Source: Ophiura sarsii
Lineage: Eukaryota > Echinodermata > Ophiuroidea > Amphilepidida > Ophiuridae
Reading direction: 5' to 3'
Length of the DNA: 64,000 bases
NCBI GenBank assembly: GCA_035610835.1
Contig: CM069459.1
Coordinates: forward strand, 29,734,366-29,798,365
The notes under the pieces are model-generated. The model made no database searches. It saw nothing but the letters and a program-made list of their open reading frames with translations, and was not told the DNA's origin. Positions 37,500 to 48,904 of the stretch are shown piece by piece. Each line of letters opens with the position of its first letter. Positions within the stretch are counted from its first letter, which is position 1. The translations under genes and the position numbers were made by a program.

Positions 37500-38060
37500 T
37501 CATAGGGAAACGGTTCCCATAATCATGTTCTTGATAAGAATATCAGGCATTAGTCACTCTGTGTGTGCTTTTTATTGGGCAGCCATGTGGTATTGTTGAC
37601 ATCGCTTCATATTAAAAAGTGGATTCATAGGGCGCACGTGGGGTCAAACTGAAGTTGAATAGAAAATCCTTGATAATTTCATAAAAGGATCTTTCCACCT
37701 TCATTTATTCTTATTATATTCAACTATATTTAAGGCAGATTACCACTCTGGCTGTTTAGCCACATCCAGTTCTCTTGCGAATTTAACAAGGTTACAATTT
37801 CTCTGTTAACTCTGTACAGTCTGTCATCAAGTGAACAGGTGCATGACCAGTTTGTCTGTGGTGACGAGATGAACTAACACATTGGTAGGCCAGCTTAAAG
37901 ATGACCATAATGGCTTGTGTCGCAATTACAGGCGGCAATGAGAATCTTGAACCTATCCTCAAGGATACTGAGAGATTTGTGTATATATATATTGGTATAA
38001 GACATTCATAATTTAGACTAGTGTAAAGACCCCAGGACAGACTAAAGCTCATCCCTTTCA
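37500..38060. other. Intergenic, nothing recognised
   Basis: AT-rich sequence with no ORF of recognisable character, no repeat structure and no element ends that I can identify. Confidence 0.5.
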
Positions 38061-38294
38061 TGGCAAAAGAATGTATCTTATATGTAGTTTTCTAACAGTA
38101 TACTTCCTTTTAACATGATCAAAGTTAGCTTTTTTCTCCATAAATCAGGTAGTGGTAAAAGGCAGTATATTACTTTTGTCTTTACAAGTTGCAACCTTTT
38201 CCTAAGTGAGGATTATTGAACCAAGTCAACACAATCCATGTTAAAAGGAAGTATATAATTAGGAAAGTACATATAAGATACATCCTTTTGCCTT
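38061..38294. mobile_element. Foldback MITE
   Basis: GGCAAAAGAATGTATCTTAT then ATGTAGTTTTCTAACAGTAT on the left (38061) pair with AAGTACATATAAGATACATCC then TTTTGCC on the right. Inner arms are ACTTCCTTTTAACATG and CATGTTAAAAGGAAGT. Confidence 0.7.
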
Positions 38295-38611
38295 AAAAGG
38301 GCTGAGGTGTACAATTAATGCTTTAATCTCTCAATAGAGGATTTTGTGCTAGGTTAATTCCGTGCTGTCTGACACCAAGGATAAACCAAGATGTAACACC
38401 TAATCTTTGCCTAGTTATATTCTTGATATTGTGAATGCTGTGACAAAAATAAGAGATAAATCTGTGACAAATCTTCACCTTTAATTCAACTCTACCTATA
38501 TTAGTATATTACAGGAAAGGATGAATTGTATTCTGTATTAACTGAGGGAAAGTGAATACAGGTAAATGATTGAGGAGTGTAGGTTCAAGATTCAAAGTGA
38601 CATCTGCATAA

Positions 38612-38920
38612 AGCAGAAGAAGAAAAAAGTTGACTTGCCCTTTCAGGGCCAGAGTCTGGGTCGGACGGTCGGACTCTTTTTTTCTTCTTTTTTTAAATTT
38701 AAACAGGGAGATAGTACACAAAAACATGTTTTAAAGATTTTTTTTTTAAAATTTTTAAACAAGCAGATACTACTCAAAAACACGTTTTCATCTTTCTTTA
38801 TTGTTATTATGCTTCTTTCAATTTTTTATTTTTTTTTAAAATTAAAAAATAGGGACCCTAGATTTCTGAAAATTTGGGTCGTTCGGAAAGGGCAAGTCAA
38901 CTTTTTTGTTGTTGTTGGCC
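38612..38920. mobile_element. Harbinger-like MITE, TSD TAA
   Basis: AAAAAAGTTGACTTGCCC then TTTC on the left (~38623) faces GAAAGGGCAAGTCAACTTTT on the right. Flanks are TAA (38609-38611, 38921-38923) and the right end is TTGTTGTTGGCC. The long ORF 38566-39051 crosses it and is not a gene. Confidence 0.7.
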
Positions 38921-39126
38921 TAAGTGCTATTTTCATTGCATCACTACAAAATGTTCAGCCTGTGAGGTGTTTTATGTACATGTGTAGATGCCATAAGTGC
39001 AAAAGTGGTGATTCCCCTTCAAAAGTGGCGTTCCACCCTAGAAATGTGTGAACAATTCAATGGACAAATTTATAGTGTGATTTTACTTCTATTATGAAAA
39101 CCCACTGGAGCAATGTAAGGGATAAA

Positions 39127-39800
39127 AAAGAAGGTCTGTCTCAGAAACATTTTGCCATAAAGCCCTGTGCTGTGCGAGTTTTGTTTTGTTTTAGAGAATA
39201 AGCTATGCGGTATGTGATTTATTTTTTTAATATCTTGTTTTTAACCAGCCATGTTTAATTTGACCTTTTTATAGAGGACTATATACATGGATTTCAGGTC
39301 TAATCAAACGTGTACTCACGCATGTGACTACAAAGGTTTGACTAGATTCACAATTTCACACCCATTCTGTTTTACATGGTATTGACCTCAATGATTTAAT
39401 AGTAGAATGAACACACCACTAGACAAAATTTCCAATCCATATAATTTTACTTTTACTTTTTTTAATATTTTCAACAGGCTTTTACACTTTAAAAAAGTTA
39501 AAATATGTTCAGGGGAAAAGATCTCTTGCAAACCAAAAAACCATGAGGTGTATATAGTATTACAATGAAATTTTGCACTAGTCTTCGGCGCATGCTCGGA
39601 TTGCTTTGCTGATTACACATGCATATCAATGAACAGGCAAAAGATCATACGCTTGTCGATGACGAGGTTTTGCGATGAATTAGCTGGTTACCAAATGTAT
39701 GCATCATTTTCGTGTTGAATCAAGCTCACAGAAAACAACAACAACTAGTATTTCATGTACCTATGCGCATGGTTTTCTTAGACAAACTTCCTTTTTTTAC
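39127..39800. mobile_element. Probable Harbinger-like element, decayed
   Basis: Left part AAAAAAGAAGGTCTGTCTCAG, with AACATTTTGCC matching 33921. The right part CTTAGACAAACTTCCTTTTTTT resembles the complementary end. Boundaries and target duplication are unclear. Confidence 0.4.
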
Positions 39801-39820
39801 CCAAGTTAAATTGTTGACTA

Positions 39821-40019
39821 TACTGTAAAACACTATAATTTCGCGTAAACTTTATTTCGCGAATTTGAAATTACTGCTATTTTTGCGGGCATTTAATTTC
39901 GCGAGTCTGAAAATGTTACCGTTACTTTCAATGCAAAATTCTCAGTTTGCAGGTATTTAGTTTCGCGAAACCACACCCTTGAAATTAAATACCTTGCTAA
40001 ATTAAAGGTTTATACAGTT
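39821..40019. mobile_element. TA-flanked MITE (TACTGTAAAAC family), copy 2
   Basis: TACTGTAAAACACTATAATT at the left and TTTATACAGT at the right. The interior has TTTCGCGAATTTGAAATTAC and GCGGGCATTTAATTTCGCGA, as at 13475-13654 but with more CGCG. Confidence 0.65.
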
Positions 40020-41000
40020 ATTGTATTTATGATGCGTTTCCAAATAGGCTTGTAAACACCATGAAGGTCTATCGCAGATAGGTTAAAATCAATTGATGCA
40101 TTGTGGGATAGAAAGGTGGGCACTTGCCCTCACAATGCATCAGAACAGGATATGTGAGAGTGTCATCCACCAAGTGTATTTTTCTATGGGATATAATTTC
40201 TGAGTGCATGCTACACAGTATCAATGAATGTAAATGAATCACAGCTAATCAATCATCCATGCCAGACTGTTTTCAATTTGTACAGGGGAAAAAAATGAGA
40301 TCCCATACAAAATGCGACCCTACATTGAGTATATGAGGCACAATTTGATTTAAGGGCACTGGTGTGGGACGAAGTCAAAATAAGTCAAATTCATTGTAAG
40401 TCTTATTTCTGATCTTTGACACCTCTTGTATCTAACCAAAGACTCAAATTCATGAAAGTTAATCTACCATTTGAGGTATTTATATTTCATTTACTCCATT
40501 GATTTGTTAACAAAACCAACATTTTAAATGTTCAGACCTTGACAATTTGTATTTGGTATTTTGAGACCAAGTCATTTTCAATAATCAGTAATATTGATAT
40601 AGGAACTTTTAGACACATGAGATAAAATCACACTGGACGTGGATAAAAATTGATACATGCTGGTATTGCTCAACAATGTTTTACTGCTCAGTACCTTATA
40701 ATGCACAATATTTTCAATAGATGGGGGTGACAGGACTGACGTCATACCAAGCATTTTGTTGGCAGTTGCCATTGTTTGTTGCAGTCCAATCCCTTCGACC
40801 GTTGATTACCATTGCTGTCATCCCATCTATACAAATTGTTTGTTTATCAAGGTGTTATTAAATATGACAAACTCATGGGCTTCTATCCATGAACTGTGTT
40901 CGTTTGTATGACGGGAGGAGTGGTCATTCGGCTTGAATCGTGAAATCGTCACAATTTGTTTGACGGATAATACCTAAATAAAACCAGATCATGTGCACTA
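40020..41000. other. Intergenic, nothing recognised
   Basis: No element boundaries or coding signal seen. A 64-codon minus ORF (40578-40772) shows no domain. Confidence 0.45.
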
Positions 41001-41004
41001 TCAA

Positions 41005-41266
41005 AATATAGATTTTCCTTATATTTGGTATGATGGAAGGTCTTATGGCATAACATATTGAAATGCATTTTAAAAATTGAATAACCATTTGTATTTTGGG
41101 CTACTTTTACTCATTTCTAAGGGAAACTTGAGTCAAAATATGCTTTTTCTTCCAAGCCACAAATGGGTGCTGCCATGGCAACAAAGGCTTTTTGAATTTT
41201 TTAAAATACATTTCAATATGTTATCCTTCCACAATACCAAATAATTATAAGGAAAATCTATATTTC
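41005..41266. mobile_element. Foldback MITE, 26-bp arms
   Basis: ATATAGATTTTCCTTATATTT GGTA on the left pairs with TACCAAATAATTATAAGG and AAAATCTATAT on the right. Inner arms are AACATATTGAAATGCATTTT and AAAATACATTTCAATATGTT. Confidence 0.7.
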
Positions 41267-41641
41267 GATCTATCTTTATATAGCACTGAATAGTACAGAA
41301 ATCTGGACAATTGACTCGAACTAGCTAGGGGTAATCCCTAAACATGCAGCTAAAACAGATAGGGCCTTGTGGCAAGCACTAAGCCCTCGATTTCAGATCT
41401 CAGGAACCAGTAAATTGAGATGTTATTCTAGTCATTGAAAACTGTTGATCCGCTTAGCTGCATTATAAAACATCTTCGGAAGTTCATATTCAGAATATAG
41501 TAACAAAAATGTGCACGCCAACATCCAAAATGTGAGTCTCATTGATAATGTGTTTGATTTCAAATCTAGAAAAGGCATGATTGATCAATGTGTGCCACCT
41601 TATTGTCACATGAAGTTATAGTCTATTTGGCCATCACAAGA

Positions 41642-41775
41642 CAGTGACGTAACCATGTATTCTACTATTTGCAGCACTTAACGCGCTTGCCTACTCACAG
41701 CGCGGGCGTATACACACAAGCGTTGAAAGGCGGAAGCGTGCGCGTAAAAGCTGCGCCTGTTAAGTTACGTCACTG
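41642..41775. mobile_element. Short hAT-like MITE, TIR CAGTGACGTAAC
   Basis: CAGTGACGTAAC (41642) faces GTTACGTCACTG (to 41775); the 134-bp interior is GC-rich in its right half. Flanking 8-mers do not match well, so the target duplication has decayed or the boundary differs. Confidence 0.55.
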
Positions 41776-42266
41776 TCCAGAGGAAGCCCAGCCCTTTGTC
41801 ACATGAAGGATTTATTCATAAAATGTTACATAATGTTATTTAGTGACTCCACTATCCTAATAGGATGTTATATACAAGTTAGTTACTGTACTGTCCTGAT
41901 GTGTAATGTGTTTTACATTGTATAGTATATTTGCATAAATAAATCAATTGGCTAAAGCTGGTAACAGTTGCAATCTCGTCTGGGTTATTTTGTAAATTAA
42001 CCCCCATTGAGTACCACGGTAAAGTAGTGTGAATTGATGTATGTAGTATATAACCACTGCAAAACAACATGTACCTTAGATATTTATATATAAACTTCTA
42101 TTAAAAAATTCTTTAGAAACGAACAAGTAACACAAAGCTTGACATTTCAAGGGTTTAGTGCAACAAGGGTCCATCTGCAATAGCTGCCAGATGTTATCAT
42201 ATGTGGTAGCCTAAAGCAGACTCCTTGATATAATAGCAGATAGGATATCTTTTCACTTACATCTTA

Positions 42267-42602
42267 TAGATGAGGTGACCTATGATGTCATGTATTTACA
42301 AATGGGACACCCTCTGTTGTTTCCCTCCAGGCAGAATATTCAGTAAAGTTAATGAAGACAACATGAAATTTCTTTCTAATGAATTGTAAAACTCATTTAG
42401 TTTTAGTTTTTTTGTGAAATGCGATAGCTTATAGCATTCTTAAGCAAGTTTAAAGACAGTTTTGATAACAATTTGCTGTGACACCACAATCTAGTTAGAA
42501 AATCTGATCTGGCCTATGTAAACTATAGGAACTCTTGCCCGGTGTGTTTTGTCTCAAACCAACAGAGGGCGTCCTAAATGTCAACAAATGTCACCTCATC
42601 TA
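42267..42602. mobile_element. TA-flanked MITE, TIR TAGATGAGGTGAC
   Basis: TAGATGAGGTGAC (42267-42279) faces GTCACCTCATCTA (42590-42602), each flanked by TA. 336 bp without ORF. GTGACATCA-type words and CCATCTGCAATAGCTGCC just outside recur at 42620 and 43390, so it sits in an older repeat. Confidence 0.7.
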
Positions 42603-42781
42603 TAGTTATGTGAAAAGGCCATATCTACTATAGCTGCCACATGTTAGTTTAAACCTAATCTTCTTGAGTACTACGAATTACTACGATGCAGAGTGCTTGT
42701 GTCACCAGGCGTGGCAGATTTTCAATGAAATAATGGCCCCAGGCTATATACTTGGCGAAGTATACTGAGCCAAGTATGGTT

Positions 42782-43115
42782 GACCCCCTTGGCCTAGTGG
42801 TAGATCGCTTGCCTCTGAACCCGGGGGGGGGGGGGCCTTTTTCACCTCGCTTTTTGGCTGCGAAATTTCTAATCTTTGGAAAAGGTGCCTCAGGGGTTAG
42901 GGTTAAGGGTGGTCTAGTGGATAGCATGCAGGGTTCATGATAGAAAGGTTGTTAGTTTTAGCCCTGCTATAGCCAACATGGTTGTATCCTTGGGCAAGGT
43001 ACTTTATAGTCTCAATTGCCTCGTAGACCCAAGCAAGATTGGGGAGCTGTTAGGGATATTACAATTTAAGTGCTGATACATTGTGTGCGCCGTGTCGGTA
43101 GCCTGGTAAATGAAG
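42782..43115 (+). mobile_element. tRNA-derived SINE, composite
   Basis: Two tRNA-like heads. CTTGGCCTAGTGGTAGATCG (42790) breaks at a G run. GGGTGGTCTAGTGGATAGC (42906) is followed by GGGTTCATGATAGAAAGGTT and TTAGTTTTAGCCCTGC. The tail has CCTTGGGCAAGGTACTTTAT and CTCAATTGCCTCG, a block common to many tRNA-SINEs of marine animals (recalled). The second head has decayed A and B boxes. Confidence 0.65.
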
Positions 43116-43794
43116 CGAAGTGATTGTGACGATTTCCTAATTGCAGCAAAAACCAGTGTTTCGAAAGTCACATAGAAATGGTGGTCCCATGCATCGGAAA
43201 AGCAATACCCGAGCATGTTAAAAAGGTTACAGACTCTTTCGTAAAGAGTAGGGGATCATCCCGGTCTGTATCTGTTCACACTTCAAACGGACCCAATGGA
43301 AATAAGCTTATTGGGTTATCCGGGGGACCCAAATGATCTAAAATCAATTGAAGATATGCCCTTGTGATGATTGTGACATCACAATCTAACAAATGGCAGC
43401 TATTGCAGATAGGACTTTGTTGCACTTAACCCTTGATTAAATTGAGGCTGTAGGCCAGCACTTTTACATTTTATATAAACTCAATTAATTAACCCTAGCC
43501 CCCTTCCCCATCCTGATCCCCCCCCCCCCCCAAATGAAATGACAAACTCTGCACACATACCAAAAAATAGTCTGTTATGCCCACCCTGCTCACAAGCCTA
43601 TAATACCCCTTCATCTCCCCAAACGAATTTCGTTCGTCGATATTTGTACAGACAGTCGTTGTGTATGTATTGCGTAAATTGTTAATTTGAGTACACAATA
43701 TTAATGTAAGATCATCATTGATAGCTATAATTTTTGGGCAAAGATTAGATCTAAAATCCTACACCATTTTACCGGCTGCAATTTGGTGTAGGCC

Positions 43795-43985
43795 TATATC
43801 CCAGCCAACACATATGCATGGGCCCCATGTGGGGTGGGACCCTTAATATTTTGGCCACTTTGTCCGAAAGGGTCCCATGCGAGTTGGCCCCCATGGGTCC
43901 CATCTGGGCAGACCCACATGGGACCCTTACTATTTTGGTCACTTTGTCCGAAAGGGCCATGCGAGTTGGCCCCCATGGATTTAAT
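43795..43985 (-). repeat. ~100-bp tandem repeat, two units
   Basis: GGGACCCTTAATATTTTGGC / GGGACCCTTACTATTTTGGT, then CACTTTGTCCGAAAGGG and GCGAGTTGGCCCCCATGG, occur twice (43838 and 43921). Overlapping minus-strand ORFs are repeat translations. Confidence 0.85.
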
Positions 43986-44294
43986 TAGGGCCAAATCAGG
44001 GTTTTAAATGGCTTGCCCTTATGGGCAGCCTATATATTAGGTAATTGATAATTGAATTATTACATACCGAATAAATGACTGGCAATTGGAAGAACAATTC
44101 AGTCATTTGGTTTTTTATTTACATTCTCCAACAAAATTGTTCATTTGTACAGTTTTGTGTGAAGTAATGTTTTACTTGCCATTGAAATATGAAATAGTGT
44201 ATGATGTGGATCGAATCATTTATCAAATTTATAAATATGAATCCATAGTGTTACGAAACTAATATAACCAAGGTCAGTGCGCATGCGTGGAATT

Positions 44295-44800
44295 GCCCTG
44301 ATATAACCCATGTGGGTCGCATGTGGTCAGCCCATATGGGACCCTGATAGGTTTACCCAAACGTAGCCCATTATGGCCCTTATAAAACCCATATGGGACC
44401 CATGTGGTGAGTCTATATATGGGACCCTGATAGGTTTACCCAAACGTAGCCCATTATGGCCTTGTAAAACCCACATGGGGCCATGTGGTCAGCCTATATG
44501 GGACCCTGATAGGATTACTCAAACATAGCTCATTCATACGGCCCTTGTAAAACCCACAAGGGGCGTGGGGCCATGTGGTCAGCCTATATAGGACCCTGAT
44601 AGGTTTACCCAAAACGTAGCCATTGTGGCCCTTGTAAACCCACATGGGGCCCATGTGGTCAGCCTATATGGGACCCTGATAGGTTTACCCAAACGTAGCC
44701 CATTATGGCCCTTGTAAAACCCATATGGGACCCATGTGGTCAGCCCGCACATAGCCCTTGCCCTCATTAGCCCTGATTGCCCACATGGGGCCCATACATA
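44295..44800 (-). repeat. 80-90-bp tandem satellite, five units
   Basis: ACCCTGATAGG starts at 44341, 44424, 44503, 44593 and 44673. Units share GTTTACCCAAACGTAGCCCA, CCCTTGTAAAACCCA and CATGTGGTCAGCC. Words such as CCCACATGGG are self-palindromic. The ORFs GPMWVYKGHNG... on the minus strand are repeat translations. Confidence 0.9.
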
Positions 44801-45455
44801 CGTGTATGGCGCCTAGATATTAAAGATTAGGCGCCCTATAGGCCTACATCCTCCTAGGGGTGTATGTATGTATTGTCACATTCATAGACATAACAACGGA
44901 GAAGATTGATTACGTTGAAGAACCACATAAAACACAAGTTAGTGGGATACCTGTTTGCCACACACATTTTTCATTTTAGCAATTCTATACCGCATTTAAT
45001 TTTTAGTTGAAAAATCTCAACAAAAGCCACCTCTATTTTTAGACCAGACAATTCAAGCCTTCAACCTTGAGACATGAAGCCAACCAAGTCACAACTCATT
45101 GATCATGTTGATTGCAAAGCTCTATATCCTGTTTAAACTTGATGTTATCCAAAAATGTCAATACTGCTTTGAGAATTCAAAGTACATGTCAACAAATAAA
45201 TAATGATAGTGCGTATACGTTATCCAAAGGTAGACTTCTAAGTTCTAATTGTAATTGGTGACCACATCATTAAACACGCGTTTTCCAAACCCTGATACAT
45301 ACAAAGTATTGAAATCAGGTTGCCTGCAAATACATACAAGGAATGGGTAAAATTACGAGAGACCTTCTTAAAGTAGCTGTTTAAATGGGTACAGATATGA
45401 CGCGTATGATCCACATCCATAGCTGGTTAAAAATATCGACATATTCCCACAGTCA
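44801..45455. other. Intergenic, nothing recognised
   Basis: AT-rich sequence with one TAGGCCTA word near 44838. No element ends or coding signal. Confidence 0.45.
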
Positions 45456-45459
45456 CTCG

Positions 45460-45484
45460 CAGGCCCGTAAGCAGGATTTTTTTA

Positions 45485-45515
<31 letters not shown>

Positions 45516-45603
45516 GTATTTTCCGGAAAAGGTACATTGGTACCAAAAAAATCGTAAAAGGTTGCCCCCAATTTTTTTTAGTAATCTCAGACAATTTTGG
45601 GAG

Positions 45604-45661
<58 letters not shown>

Positions 45662-45870
45662 CGTTAGGACATGTTTTAGTTCAAAACAGCCCGGAAAATT
45701 GGGAAATTGGGGTGGGTGGGGGCGTTTTCCACACAAAAAAGGTACATTAGTACAAAAAAGGTACATTGGTACCAAAAAAAGGTACATTGGTACAAAAAAA
45801 AGGTACATTGGTACAAAAAAAAAGGACTTTTTCAGATTTGGGGGTGGGGGGTGGGGGGGGGGGGGCGTTC

Positions 45871-45901
<31 letters not shown>

Positions 45902-45913
45902 GTTACGGGCCTG
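45460..45913. mobile_element. hAT-like MITE with giant G/C runs, TSD GTCACTCG
   Basis: Ends are CAGGCCCGTAAGCAGG (45460) and TAGTTACGGGCCTG (to 45913). They are flanked by a perfect 8-bp GTCACTCG (45452-45459, 45914-45921). The interior has a 28-base G run (from 45486), a 57-base G run (45605-45661), a ~40-base C run (to ~45899), and a 20-22-bp tandem repeat of GGTACATTGGTAC plus A-runs (45740-45825). All ORFs here are homopolymer artefacts. Confidence 0.9.
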
Positions 45914-46517
45914 GTCACTCGAATATTTTGACCCAATCCCATAGTTGGCTCAATATAAATCCATTTGTATAGATTTCATATCAAAATCAGAATCCTAATT
46001 GGTAGAATCCTAGTATTGGTAGCCTGTTGGTAGACACAAACCAACACAAAATACCCCATGTACAGTGTGTCCCGAAAACCTGCAACTTATTTTAAAGAAA
46101 CTTTATTTTCAATTGTACCGTACCACATTATTTGTTATCATGTTGCACACCTCAAAATCTCTATACTTTTTACCTATATGAAATATTGGTTTTTCAATTG
46201 TAGCCTATGTCAGAAATCAATTCAACCGATTTAACGAAAATTGGCGGGTTTGAAAACTATGCGCCCGGTAAATCAACCGCTTGATCATGGTGATATCATT
46301 TGAACCGCAATGGCGCTTCGTTCATCACTTTATGCTTGGTAAATTAATAATATTTGTATGTTAAATATGAAATACTTATCTTATATTAGTAATTTTTGTG
46401 TTTTAAAAATCTTTTATAAATTAGATGATGATGATAATAATGCACCAAGCTGAAGAGCCTTCACCAAAAGAACATCGCTTAAACCAGCATTTCTTTATTT
46501 ATAATAAACCATCATTA

Positions 46518-46874
46518 GGCCAATTTTTGTTGTTGTTATGTTGTCCTCGACCGCCCGCTCGTAAGATTTAGGCCGCTCAGATTTTTTTGATTTTTCTTTC
46601 ATATTTTTTTTTTCAGGGATTTTTATCGTTGATTTTTTTCCCAGTTTTTTTTTCAGATTTTTTTCAGATTTTTTTAAAAACAGTTTAAATGGCATTGAAT
46701 ATAAAATTAAGTGTTTATAACATATATGTGCGACTCTTAAGAGTGATTTCAACTTCTTGTGGCTGAACTTTGGCGCTTCCGCTGGTAAAAGAAATTTAAA
46801 AAATTAAAAATTTAAATTTAAAAAAATCCGCCCGCCCGCCCCTCCTCTCTGAAAGTTGTGGAGGACAACATAAC
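46518..46874 (+). mobile_element. Harbinger-like MITE, right end decayed
   Basis: TTA then GGCCAATTTTTGTTGTTG starts at 46518. Inner arms are GTTATGTTGTCCTCGACC (46535) and GGAGGACAACATAAC (to 46874). AAGTGTTTATAACATATATG and TTTCAACTTCTTG are shared with 14017-14321. The expected outer right end was not found. Confidence 0.7.
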
Positions 46875-46986
46875 AATTTTTTTTTTGAATTTACAAACAA
46901 ATATGTTGTATATAGTCACTTCGCTATTATTATTTTTACAAAGATATGGATGAGTAGAGTGAGTTGGACTGTCTTCGGTTCAATTT

Positions 46987-47238
46987 TTAACACTTTCCAC
47001 GCGGCAGGCGTCTGCAGACGACAGTCCAAAATGTTACAAAATGTTTCAAAAATGACAAAACTATTAAATGTCATTACCATATTTAGATTCACATGAGAAA
47101 TGCATTGAAATACGTACAAACATGCCTAGTATTGGTTCAATAAATCTTGAGATAGACCTTGAAAATTGGAAGAAAATTCTGAAAATTCTGTTTTGTAGGC
47201 CTATATGGTGAAACTAATTGCCGCGTGGAAAGTGTTAA
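46987..47238 (+). mobile_element. TTAA MITE (CTGCAGACG family), copy C, intact flanks
   Basis: TTAACACTTTCCACGCGG on the left faces CCGCGTGGAAAGTGTTAA on the right, with TTAA on both sides. GGCAGGCGTCTGCAGACGAC lies just inside the left end. This is the best-preserved of the four copies. Confidence 0.85.
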
Positions 47239-47705
47239 CGTTTTGTGTGTGTGTTTATTATTTACACTGTAACGATGACGACAAACAACTTAGTGCAGTT
47301 ACAATGACTACACATTTCTAGTAGCATAAGTAATTACCGAACCAATTTTTGAAGTTGACTTGATTTTAACAATACAATGCACTTTCATTTTGAATATGGG
47401 ATTTTTAGGTCATTTGTAACTTGATTTTCACAATACACATTTGTAGACATTTTAAGATTGGGATTCTTTGGGTAAAGTCCCCTTGTTCAAGTTAACTTGA
47501 TTTTTATAATACAAATGTATTCGTATATTAAAGTTTAATTATTTCGAGGTGGGCTCACAGAGAATGGGTGGGATGTTACATGCGAGTATCGATCATGAAA
47601 ATTAACAAGGGTGTAAAAATTAACATTGTAAATATACATGCTACACACAGTTATAATATTTGTGCCCTAACATGGTAAATTAGATGTGGCACTACACTGT
47701 TAGAA

Positions 47706-48080
47706 GAAAACCTGTACATTTTACGGTCAAAAGCTGGCATCAAGGATGCCAACTTTTTACCGTAAAATTTACAGTATAGCCTACTGTAAAAAAATAATTC
47801 AATAAAAACACTTGAAAATATACATATTTGGGGAGTTCATTCAGAGCTTGGGCATGTCAAGAGAATAAAAAAGCACTGGCGACCCGCCCCAACTTAGTAA
47901 GCCTGTCCACCAAAGTATACCTTCTTTTTTACGTTGCATACTGTAACATTTACTGCGTAACTGTAACATTTACAGTTTGTTGTAAAATATACAGGAAAAA
48001 CCTGTAAAAGTTGTATTTTATACGGTCACAAGTTGGCATCCTTGCTGCCAGCTTTTGACCGTAAAATGTACAGGTTTTTT
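47706..48080. mobile_element. Foldback element with ACCTGTACATTTTACGGTC arms
   Basis: AACCTGTACATTTTACGGTC AAAAGCTGGCA (47709) pairs with TGCCAGCTTTTGACCGTAA AATGTACAGG (48046-48075). Each arm carries its own inner palindrome (GGCATCAAGGATGCC; GTTGGCATCCTTGCTGCC). Repeated TGTAACATTTACAG words lie between. Confidence 0.65.
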
Positions 48081-48601
48081 TTTACTGTATAATTGAGTAC
48101 TTAATCGTATAATTGACATTTCATTATAGTGTATTATGATGTTGATATGCTTTAAAACTTGAATAAGACCTGCAGTTTTAAATTTAGTCATAATAGGCCT
48201 GGAAAATGGAACATAATAAATACAGTATTTTGCTGTATTCCAAATTACAGCCAAATACGAGGGGTATCAAAAAGTTCTTGACATCCAACCAAGATGTGAA
48301 GGAGCCAGAAACTTTTTTTTGGTATGTGACCCTTCAGACATCTTTAAAAAGTCACTGTGCAAAGTCACACATTTCTCCACTTTTTATTACCTGTCACAGA
48401 CCGCCATTGTAGAGATCTTCAGATTGACCGCCATTGATTGATCCTCAATTGCGTTATTCCCAAAACAGCATAAATGGTTTTAAAGTGTTGACAGAAAGAG
48501 GTCAAAGGACATTTGAAGGTTAACAGCTTTCTGATGACTCTAATAATATTGTACACCTTATGGTGTCCTCATAAACTCCCAGGAAATATCCAATGTCTCC
48601 T

Positions 48602-48904
48602 TTATCTCAACACATAATGCCATGGCCAAAGCATTCTCGGAGAGAAGAAAGTCCAGCCTCGCAAAAGGTTACTCTCCTTTATTAAGGAAAGGCCTTGAAC
48701 ATTTCCCTCATAGAGTGGGCCTTCTAACTCCTCTAAATTTGCGGCTGGACACAGGACCTGAAGTACCATCTCTGCCTTTTTTTTCTCTCTTTCCTTTGTT
48801 CGCTGCCGCAACTTCCGCTTGTTCTCTTTTGTCCTTCGACTTCTGAAATATATCAAATTCAATTGGAAAACAAATATTAAAATTATTGAACGCGACATAT
48901 ACAT
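48602..48904 (-). CDS. Doubtful minus-strand ORF, possible exon or repeat
   Basis: The minus strand has TTTGATATATTTCAG (acceptor-like, ending ~48842) followed by an open frame beginning RSRRTKENKRKLRQRTKERE, then KKKAEMVLQVLCPAANLEEL and ending WPWHYVLR with a stop at 48602. Another frame through the same bases also gives a Lys/Glu-rich start (KSKDKREQAEV). I do not recognise the product, no partner exon is visible, and the region lies amid repeats. It could be an exon of an unrelated gene, a retro-copy, or chance. Confidence 0.2.
   Translation of the reverse strand: MYMSRSIILIFVFQLNLIYFRSRRTKENKRKLRQRTKEREKKKAEMVLQVLCPAANLEELEGPLYEGNVQGLSLIKESNLLRGWTFFSPRMLWPWHYVLR

Noticed and set aside
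45385..45972. Several Gly-rich and Pro-rich ORFs
   Set aside because: They are poly-G/poly-C translations within a hAT-like MITE.
48250..48420. Mariner-like left end (ACGAGGGGTATCAAAAAGTT)
   Set aside because: The opening resembles some mariner TIRs, but no right end or transposase was found.
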